64,000 bases of DNA from Gammaproteobacteria bacterium (GCA_035501935.1 DATJVC010000004.1:1-64000), one strand, 5' to 3'. Shown: positions 8,270-17,476, counted from the stretch's first letter. The notes: generated from the sequence alone by a model not told the origin. Made by a program: numbers and translations.

Positions 8270-8629
8270 ATGCGCCGAGTGATCAGTACGTCGTTCCTGC
8301 TGTTGATGGTGCTGCCGGCAGTTTCCGAGGGGAAGGCCACCATCGCGAATTCCACCGGGACCCTGTATCTTTCCTGTCCCTATGACAAACCTGCGGAGCT
8401 GAGCGGCACCTATGTCCAGATCATCATCGATCAAGCCAAGAATACGGTGGTCACCGGATCGGAATGCCAGGTGTCCGACGTGCACATCAATCCGGCCCGC
8501 ATTGCCTTCAAATGCGGAGATGAGCTGGACATGACCATCGATCGCCTGAACGGGCACTTTCTGGCGACGGTCAAGCCGCAGGGACGCGCCTCCGGATATT
8601 GCGTTAAAGAGAAGGGGCCCAGATTCTGA
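8270..8629 (+). CDS. Small secreted cysteine-containing protein, function unknown
   Basis: 119 residues from the ATG at 8270, chosen for the GGGGAGGAG eight nt upstream and the signal peptide (about 1-22, ending SEG) that starts there. The mature chain holds four cysteines (SCPYD, SECQV, FKCGD, GYCVK), enough for two disulfides, in a beta-rich pattern (TYVQIIIDQAKNTVV, RIAFKCGDELDMTIDR). It probably folds as a small periplasmic beta-sandwich. I do not recognise a family. The 221-nt gap upstream shows no convincing promoter. Confidence 0.75.
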   Translation: MRRVISTSFLLLMVLPAVSEGKATIANSTGTLYLSCPYDKPAELSGTYVQIIIDQAKNTVVTGSECQVSDVHINPARIAFKCGDELDMTIDRLNGHFLATVKPQGRASGYCVKEKGPRF

Positions 8630-8740
8630 TTTGATTTTGTCGCCTTTGCTCCATGCGGCGGTCTAAACTCGCCCGGACAAAGCAGCTAAGATGGCGGTGA
8701 TGCCGACGCTGCGACCTTCCCCCACCTTCAAGGAACCCTG

Positions 8741-9193
8741 ATGAACGCATCGATGCTTGCACCTGCATTGCTCCTGTTCAGCATGTCCGCCGCGGCCAAT
8801 GAACTGTGTGCGGCCAAAATCCAGGAAAAGGATCTGCACTCGATATATGTGGAGTTGATGCAGCCCGTCCAGGAGCTTTCCCACGGCACGAACAATCCCG
8901 CCGATGAATTTCTGGTCTCAAACCTGTGGTACCTGCTGGTGGAAGTCACCGATTTAATCGCGATGGGCGGGGAGACCGTGCTGCCGATGCGGGACAAACT
9001 GGCCACTGACCCGCAATTCGTGGACCAAACGGCCGGCGGTTACTTTCGCAAGCTGCGTCAGATCGTGGATGACGTGGCCGGTGAGATGGGCAAGCATCAA
9101 TCCGGGATCAAGACGCCGGCCGCCGCCGCGAGCATGGAGAAGGCACGCCAGGGACTGGTCAAGGTCCAGGCGGTTTTGAAGGACTGCACCTGA
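8741..9193 (+). CDS. Secreted helical protein, function unknown
   Basis: 150 residues, AAGGA six nt before the ATG. The signal peptide covers about residues 1-19 (SAAANE). The mature protein is predicted almost wholly helical, with one cysteine near each end (ELCAAK, LKDCT) that could join the termini. No binding motif is visible. It lies 47 nt upstream of the second PPK2 gene on the same strand and may be co-transcribed with it, although the two act in different compartments. Confidence 0.7.
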   Translation: MNASMLAPALLLFSMSAAANELCAAKIQEKDLHSIYVELMQPVQELSHGTNNPADEFLVSNLWYLLVEVTDLIAMGGETVLPMRDKLATDPQFVDQTAGGYFRKLRQIVDDVAGEMGKHQSGIKTPAAAASMEKARQGLVKVQAVLKDCT

Positions 9194-9240
9194 AGCGCCG
9201 GCCCATTGCAACGGCGGCGGTGCGTTGAATCCCCCAGATC

Positions 9241-10110
9241 ATGAAAATCGAAGCCGACAGATTCCGCGTACGGGAGGGGGAAAAAGTCAGGCTCAAGAAG
9301 CGGCCGACGCTTGTCGCGCCCGTGTACAAATCGAAGGAGCAATATCAGGAGTTGCTCGACGAACATGCGCGGCAACTCAGCGCGTTTCAGGAAATGCACT
9401 ACGCGTCGAACCACTGCGCCATTTTGCTGATTTTCCAGGCGATGGACGCCGCCGGCAAGGACGGCGCCATCAAGCACGTGATGTCCGGCATCAACCCGCA
9501 GGGTTGCCAGGTGTTCAGCTTCAAACATCCGAGCGTCAGGGAGCTCGAGCATGATTTTCTCTGGCGCACCACGCAATGCCTGCCGGAGCGCGGCCGCATA
9601 GGCATTTTCAACCGTTCGTATTACGAGGAAGTGCTGATTGTTCGCGTACATCCGGAGATTCTGCGCAGCGAGGGCATCCCGGATGGCCCGCTCAACGACG
9701 GCTCAATATGGGAATCCCGCTATCGCTCCATCGTCGACCTGGAGCGGCACCTGCATCACAACGGCACACGGATCATTAAATTCTTCCTTCACCTTTCCAA
9801 AGACGAGCAACGCAGGCGTTTCCTGGAACGCATCGACAACCCGAAAAAGAACTGGAAATTCAGCCTCGGCGACGTCGAGGAGAGAAAATTCTGGAAGAAG
9901 TACATGGAGGCCTACGAGGATTGCCTCAGCGCGACCAGCACCCGGACCGCACCCTGGTATGTCGTCCCCGCCGACGACAAGGAGAACGCGCGGTTGATCA
10001 TCTCGCAAATCATTCTCGATCTGTTCCGCGGACTCAAGATGACCTATCCAAAAACAAGCCGCGAACGCCGGGGGGAATTGCTGGCGATCCGGAAACGGCT
10101 TGCAAAATGA
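9241..10110 (+). CDS. PPK2-family polyphosphate:nucleotide phosphotransferase
   Basis: 289 residues. Walker A is [11 protein letters not shown] (65-75), and the second conserved box is [19 protein letters not shown] (121-139), in which Asn replaces the Asp of the class I enzyme at 1408. These features, and the N-terminal helix that ends [12 protein letters not shown], match the class III-type PPK2 proteins that phosphorylate AMP and ADP from polyphosphate. It is cytoplasmic. Two dissimilar PPK2 enzymes within 8 kb suggest separate roles in making and using polyphosphate or regenerating ATP. The exact class needs phylogeny. The stop is 18 nt from the convergent gene at 10129. Confidence 0.92.
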   Translation: MKIEADRFRVREGEKVRLKKRPTLVAPVYKSKEQYQELLDEHARQLSAFQEMHYASNHCAILLIFQAMDAAGKDGAIKHVMSGINPQGCQVFSFKHPSVRELEHDFLWRTTQCLPERGRIGIFNRSYYEEVLIVRVHPEILRSEGIPDGPLNDGSIWESRYRSIVDLERHLHHNGTRIIKFFLHLSKDEQRRRFLERIDNPKKNWKFSLGDVEERKFWKKYMEAYEDCLSATSTRTAPWYVVPADDKENARLIISQIILDLFRGLKMTYPKTSRERRGELLAIRKRLAK

Positions 10111-10128
10111 CAGCCGCGCGGACGGGAA

Positions 10129-10722
10129 TCAGCCGCTGCCGCCTTCCGACCTGACCCCGGTCGGGGTCTTGTCGTGGTGCGGCTCGGCGACCTTGACCTG
10201 CGCGTGGCTCAGGCCCAGATAAATGCGGCGGCGGCGATTGATGGGCCACCAGTCGTAGAGGAAGATCTGAATCGGCCGCCACATCGCCACCCAGCCGGCG
10301 ATGGTGAAGCTCTCGCGCCCGAAGACCAGCAGCGAGGCGGTCGCGTACCGGTCGATGGCTTTGGCGGCCAGCAGGCACAGCGCCAGAAAGCCCAGGCCGA
10401 TGAGCAGGCTCTCGCGTCCCTGCTTGAGGAGCCGGCGCAGTTCCCTGCGCGCGAGTTCCGCCTTGTAGTTGAAGTAGTTGTGGATCGCCTGACCGATGAC
10501 CATCCCTGGGTTGGGTTCGGCGGGCATCTGCTGGAGGTGGACGGTGATGTGATAGCGGCTGTCCGACGGATACTCCATCGCCCAGCTCTCGATGTATTCC
10601 TCCGCGTCCGGGCTGAGATCGCGATTCAAAAACGGCGCCGGATCCATCGAATTGAAAAGCTGGGCCAGCTCGCGCAACCGCAATTCGAGCCGGTGGACAT
10701 GATGGGCTGTGGTGGATGTCAT
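10129..10722 (-). CDS. Conserved hypothetical membrane protein
   Basis: 197 residues. The first 80 are soluble and acidic, with SPDAEEYIESWAMEYP; then comes a helix of charged residues (KAELARRELRRLLKQGRES). Two hydrophobic stretches follow at about 107-125 (LLIGLGFLALCLLAAKAI) and 138-158 (FTIAGWVAMWRPIQIFLYDWW), and then a basic RRRRIYLGLSH tail. This is the pattern of a small inner-membrane protein of unknown role with an N-terminal cytoplasmic domain. I do not recognise a named family. It lies between PPK2 and the DUF2950 gene. Confidence 0.7.
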   Translation of the reverse strand: MTSTTAHHVHRLELRLRELAQLFNSMDPAPFLNRDLSPDAEEYIESWAMEYPSDSRYHITVHLQQMPAEPNPGMVIGQAIHNYFNYKAELARRELRRLLKQGRESLLIGLGFLALCLLAAKAIDRYATASLLVFGRESFTIAGWVAMWRPIQIFLYDWWPINRRRRIYLGLSHAQVKVAEPHHDKTPTGVRSEGGSG

Positions 10723-10817
10723 GACGAAAGCGTCCGGAGCGGATCAATGCGGCTATGCGCCAAACCTTGAATGCATGGAGTCGACCCGGATTGGCAACCG
10801 GGCGCGACATGATGCCC

Positions 10818-11786
10818 TCAATGCCGCACTGTCGTCCAGGTCAAATCCGGATTGAATATGGTCATCTGCCGCGCAATCGCGGCGGTGTCGGGGCCGAGGT
10901 TCTTCTGATAGACCGTGCCGTCCTGGTTCACGATGAAGGTCATGATGCCGGAGCCGCCGTATTTCGCCGGGAACGCCACCAACGCGAAGCCGCCAATCAT
11001 GTGACCGTTGACGACGTAGTCAAAGGCGCCGGCCATCGCGGCCGCTCCCTGCCGGATCAGGATCTTGTAATAGTAGCCGTGATAGGGCGCACGCTGCCGG
11101 TGGGGCTCCTTGCCGCCGTATCCCTCGGCGCGGGCGCTGGCGACCATCGGCCCCATGGGGCTTTCCTCCTCGCCCCCCTGTACGTCCCAATAAAGCCCGT
11201 CATGCCGGCCGGGACTGCTCCTGAACTTCTGCGCGTACTCGAGGATTCCGTCGCCGTTGCGATCCACCGAGGCGTATTCGCGCTGCGCATCGACGTAGGC
11301 GCGGCATACCTCGATGGCGTTGAGCTCGTTGCGGCCGATCCGTCGCGTGAGGATCTCCTGCGCGCCCTTTGCGGTGTCGAATCGCCAGGCGCCGCCCTCC
11401 TTCACGATCGGGATCGCGAAAGGCCACGCCTCGTCACCGATGGAGAGGATCGCCGTCGTATCGTTCTGACGTTCAATCTTGTGGGCCGCGTCGTATTTAG
11501 TGACAAACTTTTCCCGCCCCAGCTTGTCGGCCACCGGATCGCCGGAGTAGACAAGCTTGTTGCCCGCCGGCCCCAGGACGTTGAGAAGGCCGCCGGTCTC
11601 TCCGTCGCGCGCCGCCTTGACGAGCGCCTCGACCGCCTCTTCGGGCGATGCAAACTGCATCTGCCGCTGGCTGGAGGCGGCGGGCGTGGATGCCGGAATC
11701 ACCAGCAACGCCAGCGCCGCAATGGCACCCACCGCCATGACGCCATGGCGCAACAGGTTTCTCAGGTTGCAATTCAGTCCGGTCAT
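10818..11786 (-). CDS. DUF2950 family secreted protein
   Basis: 322 residues with an N-terminal hydrophobic signal (about 15-37, ending PAASS). The body reads FASPEEAVEALVKAARDGE, then NVLGPAGNKLVYSGDPVAD, LYWDVQGGEEESPMGPM and GYYYKILIRQG, recognisable landmarks of the DUF2950 family. An Asp/Asn-rich loop (VDRNGDGILEYAQKF) looks like an EF-hand-type calcium site. It is probably periplasmic or surface located; the function is unknown. It sits 33 nt downstream of the DUF3300 gene, a neighbour often seen with this family, so the two probably work together at the envelope. Confidence 0.88.
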   Translation of the reverse strand: MTGLNCNLRNLLRHGVMAVGAIAALALLVIPASTPAASSQRQMQFASPEEAVEALVKAARDGETGGLLNVLGPAGNKLVYSGDPVADKLGREKFVTKYDAAHKIERQNDTTAILSIGDEAWPFAIPIVKEGGAWRFDTAKGAQEILTRRIGRNELNAIEVCRAYVDAQREYASVDRNGDGILEYAQKFRSSPGRHDGLYWDVQGGEEESPMGPMVASARAEGYGGKEPHRQRAPYHGYYYKILIRQGAAAMAGAFDYVVNGHMIGGFALVAFPAKYGGSGIMTFIVNQDGTVYQKNLGPDTAAIARQMTIFNPDLTWTTVRH

Positions 11787-11819
11787 GACGTCCTCGAACG
11801 AATGCCGTGAAATCTCATT

Positions 11820-13247
11820 TTACCGGCGAAACCGGCCGCTGCTATTGCCAGTTGTGCTGCTTGACCCGGAGCCGCTCGAACGGGAGCCTGAGTCGTGGCT
11901 CGGTGCGCCATGAATCGGAGCGGCGCCCCCGTCCTGCATCGATCGCGGCAACGATGAACTGCTGCCCCGGGGCTGCGCCGATGGTGATGGGGCAAGGCTT
12001 CTGTCCTGCATCGATCGCGGCAGCAACTGCTGGCTGGTCCGGGCACGCTCCAGCTGCCTCTGCACCTCGGGCGCTTGTGTCATCCCCTCGAATGCGGGCG
12101 GCTGCGGCCGCTGCGTCGCCAAGGGTTGCTGCATCACCGATGTTGGTGCCGTCACACGCGGGCTCACCACGGATTGTTGCGTTGTCGTTGTCGGGACACG
12201 CGGGCCTATCGGTGGCTGTGTCGTTGCCGGTGTCGTCACACGCGGGCTCACGGACTGTTGCGTTGTCGTTGCCGGGACACGCGGGCCCACCACCGGCTGA
12301 CCACCCGACGCGGGGATACCTGCCGCGCCGCTGGTGGCCGGGTAGCCGCGGAAATCACGGCGCGTATCGGGCGACCCGGCGCTGTTGCCCAGGAACCGCG
12401 TGCGCGTATCGGGAGTGCGGTAGGGAACGCCACGGCGATGGTACGGATCGTGATCCCACGTGTCACCCGTAAATCTCGGATGGTTCCTGTGGTCGATGGC
12501 AAACCTGTCGATCTGGTTGAATCTGTCGTGATCGACATGTACCCGGTGATGATCCCAGTCGCAGCTCTCCCAGCCCCAAAGCGTGCCGATGATGCCCACG
12601 CCGATGCCGAAGATGATTCCGGTGCTGAAATCATAGCCTGGCGGCGCCGGGAAATAGTCCGGCGGATAGTCCGGATACGGCCAGTCGCCGTAGACGACCG
12701 TCGGGCTGTAGGCCGGGACGTAAACCACCTCGGGCGTCGCGGGCTGGATGATGATGGTCGATCCCTCCGTGATGACCACCTGCTGCGCCGTCGATCGCAG
12801 TGTCCCCGCCGCCAGCGCCTGCGCGCGGAGCCGCTGCACCGAGTCCATTACATCGGATTCCTGGGCCAGGAAGGCGTCGCCCAGTTGCTGCATCCAGCTG
12901 AGGTTGCCGTCCATCAGCTGGAGGACCTGCGGAAATGGAACCAGCGATTTCACGCTGGGGTCCCAGTCCTGCTCGTCGAGCGCGCCGGCGAGTTGTTCGC
13001 CGCTGAGCCCGGCGTTGTTCGGATCCTTGATCCAGCGTGCCGCCTGGACGACTTCCAGCGGATAGGTCGAGGCCGTGAGTATTTGCGTGAGCAGCGTATC
13101 CGGATAGAGCGCGATGGGCGCGAGCAGCTGATCGAGCTGCGGCGGCGCGAGCACGGGGGCCTCCTGCGCCGGGACCTTCGCCGGCGCGCTCCAGATGACG
13201 ATGGCGGCAAGCATGCCGGCCATCATTCGGATCAGGTTCGCTTTCAT
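11820..13247 (-). CDS. DUF3300 family secreted protein with repetitive Pro/Thr/Ser tail
   Basis: 475 residues from the ATG at 13247. A signal peptide (about 1-28, PAQE) leads into the DUF3300 core: LDQLLAPIALYPDTLLTQILTASTYPLEV, WDPSVKSLVPFPQVL and PEVVYVPAYSPTVVYG. A short Gly-rich hydrophobic segment (FGIGVGIIGTLWGW) follows, then His/Asp-rich sequence (DWDHHRVHVDHDRFNQ). The last 170 residues are low complexity, with an imperfect 27-28-residue repeat (GPRVPxTTTQQSV) and two copies of LPRSMQD. Such tails usually span or decorate the cell surface. The function is unknown; it pairs with DUF2950. Confidence 0.88.
   Translation of the reverse strand: MKANLIRMMAGMLAAIVIWSAPAKVPAQEAPVLAPPQLDQLLAPIALYPDTLLTQILTASTYPLEVVQAARWIKDPNNAGLSGEQLAGALDEQDWDPSVKSLVPFPQVLQLMDGNLSWMQQLGDAFLAQESDVMDSVQRLRAQALAAGTLRSTAQQVVITEGSTIIIQPATPEVVYVPAYSPTVVYGDWPYPDYPPDYFPAPPGYDFSTGIIFGIGVGIIGTLWGWESCDWDHHRVHVDHDRFNQIDRFAIDHRNHPRFTGDTWDHDPYHRRGVPYRTPDTRTRFLGNSAGSPDTRRDFRGYPATSGAAGIPASGGQPVVGPRVPATTTQQSVSPRVTTPATTQPPIGPRVPTTTTQQSVVSPRVTAPTSVMQQPLATQRPQPPAFEGMTQAPEVQRQLERARTSQQLLPRSMQDRSLAPSPSAQPRGSSSSLPRSMQDGGAAPIHGAPSHDSGSRSSGSGSSSTTGNSSGRFRR
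12130..12295 (-). repeat. Imperfect tandem repeat in the DUF3300 gene
   Basis: The segment GTCACACGCGGGCTCAC recurs 84 nt apart (12151 and 12235), and GTTGCGTTGTCGTTG is likewise repeated. Together they encode two copies of a 27-28-residue unit (GPRVPxTTTQQS plus VSPRVTxPxT). The repeat stays in frame, so length changes would alter the protein tail without breaking the gene. Confidence 0.75.
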
Positions 13248-13343
13248 ATCCCGTCCCGCATCAGACAACCACAGCCCGGAAACTGCATGGGTTCCCTCGC
13301 CGAAGCGGCGGCCCGGCGGGGGCTCACGCAATTTTTGCAGGGA

Positions 13344-13700
13344 CTATGGCTTCCTTTTGGCCTCCGAGCTGTTGGTCGGTGTACCGGTCAACGGCGCACC
13401 CGGCTTGAAGGCCGTCTTGACGTATTTGTCGCCCTCCTTCGCAATGCGCGTGGTCCAGCCCGTGTTCCAGTGGATTACGGCCGCGCCGTCCTCCTCCTTC
13501 CAGGTACCCTGCTTCATGGTGTCCTTGTGGGTGCCCGTGGCGGTGCCGTCCTTGCTCAAGGTGATCTCGAAGGGCTTGCCGTTGGTGTCGTTCAGCATCC
13601 ACGAGCCTTCGTATTCCGAAGCCATGGCGGCGCCTGAAAGGCCGAAAAACAGTGCAACGGCCGCCAGTAGTGCTGAAACTTTCTTGAATTGGGTTGTCAT
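13344..13700 (-). CDS. Small secreted beta-rich protein, function unknown
   Basis: 118 residues with a clear signal peptide (1-27, AAMAS). The mature part reads EYEGSWMLNDTNGKPFEITLSKDGTATGTHKDTMKQGTWKEE in short strands: a lipocalin-like or META-like small beta-barrel that resembles W-x-D-x-x-G motif proteins. No cysteines are present. A lysine-rich C-terminal tail ends the chain. It lies upstream of the DUF3300-DUF2950 pair on the same strand (96-nt gap) and diverges from copC. Confidence 0.7.
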   Translation of the reverse strand: MTTQFKKVSALLAAVALFFGLSGAAMASEYEGSWMLNDTNGKPFEITLSKDGTATGTHKDTMKQGTWKEEDGAAVIHWNTGWTTRIAKEGDKYVKTAFKPGAPLTGTPTNSSEAKRKP

Positions 13701-13786
13701 TTACCTGTATCTCCAGTTTCGTATTATTGAACACTTCAACCTTGCGTTGGTATCGCCGGATTAACGCGGGTTGTATGCAGTTCAAT

Positions 13787-13792
13787 TATAAT
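13787..13792 (+). promoter_or_regulatory. copC: Candidate -10 element of copCD
   Basis: A consensus TATAAT stands in an AT-rich patch 36 nt before the copC ATG. I cannot find a matching -35 at 16-18 nt, so an activator may be needed if this is the promoter. No recognised copper-regulator box was seen. Confidence 0.3.
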
Positions 13793-13827
13793 GAATTTGA
13801 AGCCGCCCAATTGAATTGATTTGAATC

Positions 13828-14226
13828 ATGACATGGTCATCTTTTACCGCACCTGAACGAATTCCGGCCATCGGGTTTCTCGGCATTCTCCTCATCCTCG
13901 GTCTGCTGGCTCATACGAAGCCGGCGTTTGCGCATGCGATCGTGGTGGAATCCACCCCGGCGGTTAACGCGGAAGTCGGCGGGCCCGATGTTCACATCGA
14001 TTTGCGATTCAACAGCCGCATCGACCACGCCCGTTCGAGGTTGATCCTGACCGACGCCGCCGGGCACAAGGTGCGCGTGACGATTCCGGGCGATGCGCCC
14101 GCTGATCATATTTTGACCACAGTGAAGGGCGTTGCACCGGGAAAGTGCACGCTGGAATGGCGGGTCTTGAGCGTTGATGGGCATCTCACTCGCGGCCTGA
14201 TTCCCTTCACTGTCACCGTTCCTTGA
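13828..14226 (+). CDS. copC: CopC-domain periplasmic copper-binding protein
   Basis: 132 residues. A signal peptide (about 1-35, ending PAFA) leaves a mature protein that begins with His (HAIVVESTPA), the N-terminal histidine used as a Cu(II) ligand in CopC. The family pattern continues: VHIDLRFNSRIDHARSRLIL, then LEWRVLSVDGHLTRGLIPFTV with the DGH histidine. It has no Met-rich Cu(I) loop, so it fits the Cu(II)-only type. It carries copper in the periplasm and hands it to the membrane protein CopD, whose gene begins 10 nt later. Confidence 0.9.
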   Translation: MTWSSFTAPERIPAIGFLGILLILGLLAHTKPAFAHAIVVESTPAVNAEVGGPDVHIDLRFNSRIDHARSRLILTDAAGHKVRVTIPGDAPADHILTTVKGVAPGKCTLEWRVLSVDGHLTRGLIPFTVTVP

Positions 14227-14235
14227 GGCGAAGAT

Positions 14236-15900
14236 GTGGATCTGCTGATCGATCTATTCGCGTTCCTGAGTGTCATGTTGCGAGGTTCGGCGCTGACGGC
14301 GGAGGCGCTGACGGTGGGCGGAATCATATTCCACTATGCCGTGCAGCCGGCGCTTGATCCGGCGTCCGCCGCTGATCGGCGCGCCGCGGCGCGCATGACC
14401 GGATTGCTCTCCATCGGTGCGCTCGTGCTGGCGACGGTGGTCTTGATCGCAACCACCGTCGATGCCCTGGTGCTGGTCTCCACTGTCGGCGTGAGCTGGG
14501 CGGAGGCGATGACCGCCCCGTTTGTATGGGCGGGCGCAGGGACCATCGTCGCGGCCCTGGTTGTGGCGGCCGTCACGCGAATGGGTCTGCAGACCGGTGC
14601 CGGTCGCCTGACCGCTGCGGTGATGATGTTGGCAATGATCGTGATGATCGCATCATCCGTGTCGACGACGCACGCGATGGCGCGTCTCGATGGACGCATG
14701 CCGCTGTTGCTCGCCTCCGCGCTCCACCAGACGGGCGCCTTCACGTGGATTGGCGGCATTCCATATTTCCTCATCGCGTTGACCGGCATTGATGCGCCCG
14801 CTACTCGATCGCGGCTCGCGTTGCGGTTCTCCAGGCTCTGCATTGCCGCCGTGCTGGCAATCGCCGGCTCGATGATCGTATACGCCGTGCGTTATATCGG
14901 CAGTGTCGACGCCGTTTACGGCACCTCCTACGGCGTGATGGCAGCCACCAAGGCAGTGATGTTTGCGAGCCTGCTGGGCTTCGGTGCGGCCAATTACTTC
15001 GCCGTGCGCCGTCTGGGGGCAAGCAGCGGCGCAACGCTGTCGCGATTGCAGCGTTTTGCCGAGGTTGAACTGGGCATCGGCATCGCCGTGTTCTACGTCG
15101 CGGCGTCGCTCACTTCGCAACCGCCCGCCGTGGATCTGACCCAGGATCGCGTCAGCTGGCAGCAGATAGTGAATCGCGTGCTGACGCCCCGGGAGCCGCG
15201 GCTGATCAGTCCTGCGCATATCGAGCTCGCCATCCCGATGGAACAGGAGCGCCTGAATCGCCTCGCGGCGGCGGCCCGGCAACAGGCGCCGCAGGCTTAT
15301 GTGCCGGGTTCGGCCGAGTCGGCGCCCAGCAATGCCGCCGACATGGCCTGGTCTGAATACAATCACAACTGGTCGGGGATACTGGTACTGGTCATCGGGC
15401 TCCTGGCGCTGGCCTGGCGCGCGGGCTGGCCCCCGGCCAGGCACTGGCCGGTGTTGTTCATCGTGCTTGCGATTTTCATCGCTGTACGTTCGGACCCGGA
15501 GGCGTGGCCGACGGGAGATATCGGATTTCTCGCAAGCATGCGCGCCCCGGAGGTGCTGCAACACCGGCTGATGACGCTGCTGGTCGCCATCTTTGGCATC
15601 TTCGAATGGCAGGTGCGCTCCGGCGCATTGAAAGGCACCTCGGCGGCCTACGTCTTCCCCCTCTCCAACGCCCTCGGCGGCATCATGCTCCTGACGCACA
15701 GTCACGCCCTGTCCAACGTGCAGGAGGCGTTGCTGGTGGAACTCAGCCACATCCCCATGGGATTGCTCGCCATCGCGGCCGGCGGGGCGCGCTGGCTGGA
15801 ATTGCGCACTCAACCACCAGTGCGCAACGCCGCCGCCTGGATCTGGCCGCTCTGTTTTGTCGGCGTGGGTATCATTTTGCTGGCCTACCGCGAAAGCTGA
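14236..15900 (+). CDS. copD: CopD-family copper transport membrane protein
   Basis: 554 residues from the GTG at 14236; the nearby ATG at 14234 is out of frame and stops at once. GAGGCG lies upstream. Eight or more hydrophobic helices are visible, including GGIIFHYAV, FAEVELGIGIAVFYVAASL and a C-terminal set of about five after residue 370. The last part contains conserved histidines (LQHRLM, LTHSHALSN, LSHIPMG) that could bind metal. It is thought to move copper across the inner membrane with CopC. The C-terminal extension makes it longer than classical CopD (about 310 residues), so it may be a fusion with a second membrane domain. Confidence 0.85.
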   Translation: MDLLIDLFAFLSVMLRGSALTAEALTVGGIIFHYAVQPALDPASAADRRAAARMTGLLSIGALVLATVVLIATTVDALVLVSTVGVSWAEAMTAPFVWAGAGTIVAALVVAAVTRMGLQTGAGRLTAAVMMLAMIVMIASSVSTTHAMARLDGRMPLLLASALHQTGAFTWIGGIPYFLIALTGIDAPATRSRLALRFSRLCIAAVLAIAGSMIVYAVRYIGSVDAVYGTSYGVMAATKAVMFASLLGFGAANYFAVRRLGASSGATLSRLQRFAEVELGIGIAVFYVAASLTSQPPAVDLTQDRVSWQQIVNRVLTPREPRLISPAHIELAIPMEQERLNRLAAAARQQAPQAYVPGSAESAPSNAADMAWSEYNHNWSGILVLVIGLLALAWRAGWPPARHWPVLFIVLAIFIAVRSDPEAWPTGDIGFLASMRAPEVLQHRLMTLLVAIFGIFEWQVRSGALKGTSAAYVFPLSNALGGIMLLTHSHALSNVQEALLVELSHIPMGLLAIAAGGARWLELRTQPPVRNAAAWIWPLCFVGVGIILLAYRES

Positions 15901-16018
15901 ACACGCCCGAAGCAGACCTTGAAGCTGTCATTCCACCGCGTCCAGTGGTTTTTCCACGTTGCCCGGCCTCACCCGGCATGGTCTTTGCTGTATTTTGAGG
16001 CATGGGATGGAGCAAGTT

Positions 16019-17461
16019 ATGCACATCGACTGGCAAAATTACCGGCCGGGGAAGTTTTACGATGAATTGATCGAAGCGCCCGGCCAGCCGCGTCCCGACG
16101 CGCGGGTGCTGGCGGCCTATCTGTCGTCGTTGTCCGGCGCCGAAATCAAGGCCCGCAAGGCGGCGGCCGAACTGGCCATCCGGGTCATGGGCATCACCTT
16201 CACGGTCTACAGCGAGGGCGGCAACATCGACCGGCAATGGCCCTTCGACATCGTTCCCCGCATCCTGCCCGCCGATGAATGGCGGCGCACCGAGGCGGGA
16301 CTCCGGCAGCGCCTGACCGCGCTCAATTGTTTCATCGACGACGTCTACAACAAGCAGCGCATCTTCAAGGCCGGCATCGTACCGAACGAACTGCTGGCCA
16401 CCTCGCGCAACTACCGCAGCCAGTGCGTGGGCATGCAGCCGCGCCACGGCGTGTGGGCGCACATCTGCGGCTCCGATCTCGTGCGCGACGCCGACGGCAC
16501 GCTGTACGTGCTGGAGGACAATCTGCGCGTGCCCTCCGGCGTCTCCTACATGATCGAGAACCGCAACATCACCAAGCGGGTCCTGCCGGAGTTGTTCGCC
16601 GATCAGAATATTCTGCCGGTGGACGATTACCCCGAACGCCTGTTCGACATGCTCGCCTCGCTGTCGCCGCGCCCGCAGGACAAGCCCGAAATCGTCGTGC
16701 TGACGCCCGGCATTTACAATTCGGCCTACTTCGAGCACGCCTTCCTGGCGCGCGAGATGGGCGTGGAACTGGTCGAGGGCGGCGATCTCGTCGCCGGCGA
16801 TGATGATTGCGTCTACATGCGCACCATCGCCGGCCTGGCGCGGGTGGACGTGATCTATCGCCGCATCGACGATCTGTTCCTTGATCCGGAGACCTTCAAT
16901 CCCGAGTCGCAGCTCGGCGTGCGCGGGCTGATGCGCGCCTGGCGCAAGGGCAACATTGCGCTGGCCAACGCCCCGGGCGCGGGCGTGGCCGACGACAAGG
17001 TCATCTACCACTATGTGCCGAAGATGATCAAATATTACCTGAGCGAGGAACCGATCCTCCCGAACGTGCCCACCTGGCTGTGCGCCAATGACACGGAGCG
17101 CCAGCACGTGCTGGCCCATCTCGATCAACTGGTGGTGAAGCCCGCCAACGAATCCGGCGGTTATGGCATGCTCATCGGCCCGCAGGCCAGCCGGCGCAAG
17201 CTGGCCGAATTCAGGAAACTCATCCACGCCGACCCGCGCAACTACATCGCCCAGCCGCTGCTCATGCTGTCGACCGCGCCGACGCTGTGCGGCAACCGGC
17301 TGGAACCGCGTCACATCGACTTGCGGCCGTTCATCCTGCAGGGCCGCGGCACCCATGTCACCGCCGGCGGCCTGACGCGCGTGGCCCTGGTGAAGGGATC
17401 CTACGTGGTCAATTCCTCGCAGGGCGGCGGCAGCAAGGACACCTGGGTCGTGGCCGGATAA
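16019..17461 (+). CDS. Circularly permuted type 2 ATP-grasp protein
   Basis: 480 residues from the ATG at 16019, selected because GGAG is six nt upstream; earlier in-frame ATG codons lack one. Landmarks are FIDDVYNKQRIFKAGIVP, YVLEDNLRVPSGVSYMIENR, VLTPGIYNSAYFEH, VVKPANESGGYGMLIGP and HIDLRPFILQG, all typical of the permuted ATP-grasp family. These are predicted amide/peptide ligases; the substrate is unknown. The alpha-E gene follows after 15 nt, and an Anbu gene converges on the pair. In other bacteria a transglutaminase-like gene usually belongs to this set; none is seen here. Confidence 0.92.
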   Translation: MHIDWQNYRPGKFYDELIEAPGQPRPDARVLAAYLSSLSGAEIKARKAAAELAIRVMGITFTVYSEGGNIDRQWPFDIVPRILPADEWRRTEAGLRQRLTALNCFIDDVYNKQRIFKAGIVPNELLATSRNYRSQCVGMQPRHGVWAHICGSDLVRDADGTLYVLEDNLRVPSGVSYMIENRNITKRVLPELFADQNILPVDDYPERLFDMLASLSPRPQDKPEIVVLTPGIYNSAYFEHAFLAREMGVELVEGGDLVAGDDDCVYMRTIAGLARVDVIYRRIDDLFLDPETFNPESQLGVRGLMRAWRKGNIALANAPGAGVADDKVIYHYVPKMIKYYLSEEPILPNVPTWLCANDTERQHVLAHLDQLVVKPANESGGYGMLIGPQASRRKLAEFRKLIHADPRNYIAQPLLMLSTAPTLCGNRLEPRHIDLRPFILQGRGTHVTAGGLTRVALVKGSYVVNSSQGGGSKDTWVVAG

Positions 17462-17476
17462 GAGCGCATTTCCATC

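Noticed and set aside
12075-13637. 520-residue plus-strand frame opposite the DUF3300 gene
   Set aside because: Arg/Gly-rich antisense translation; the minus frame carries the signal peptide and DUF3300 core.
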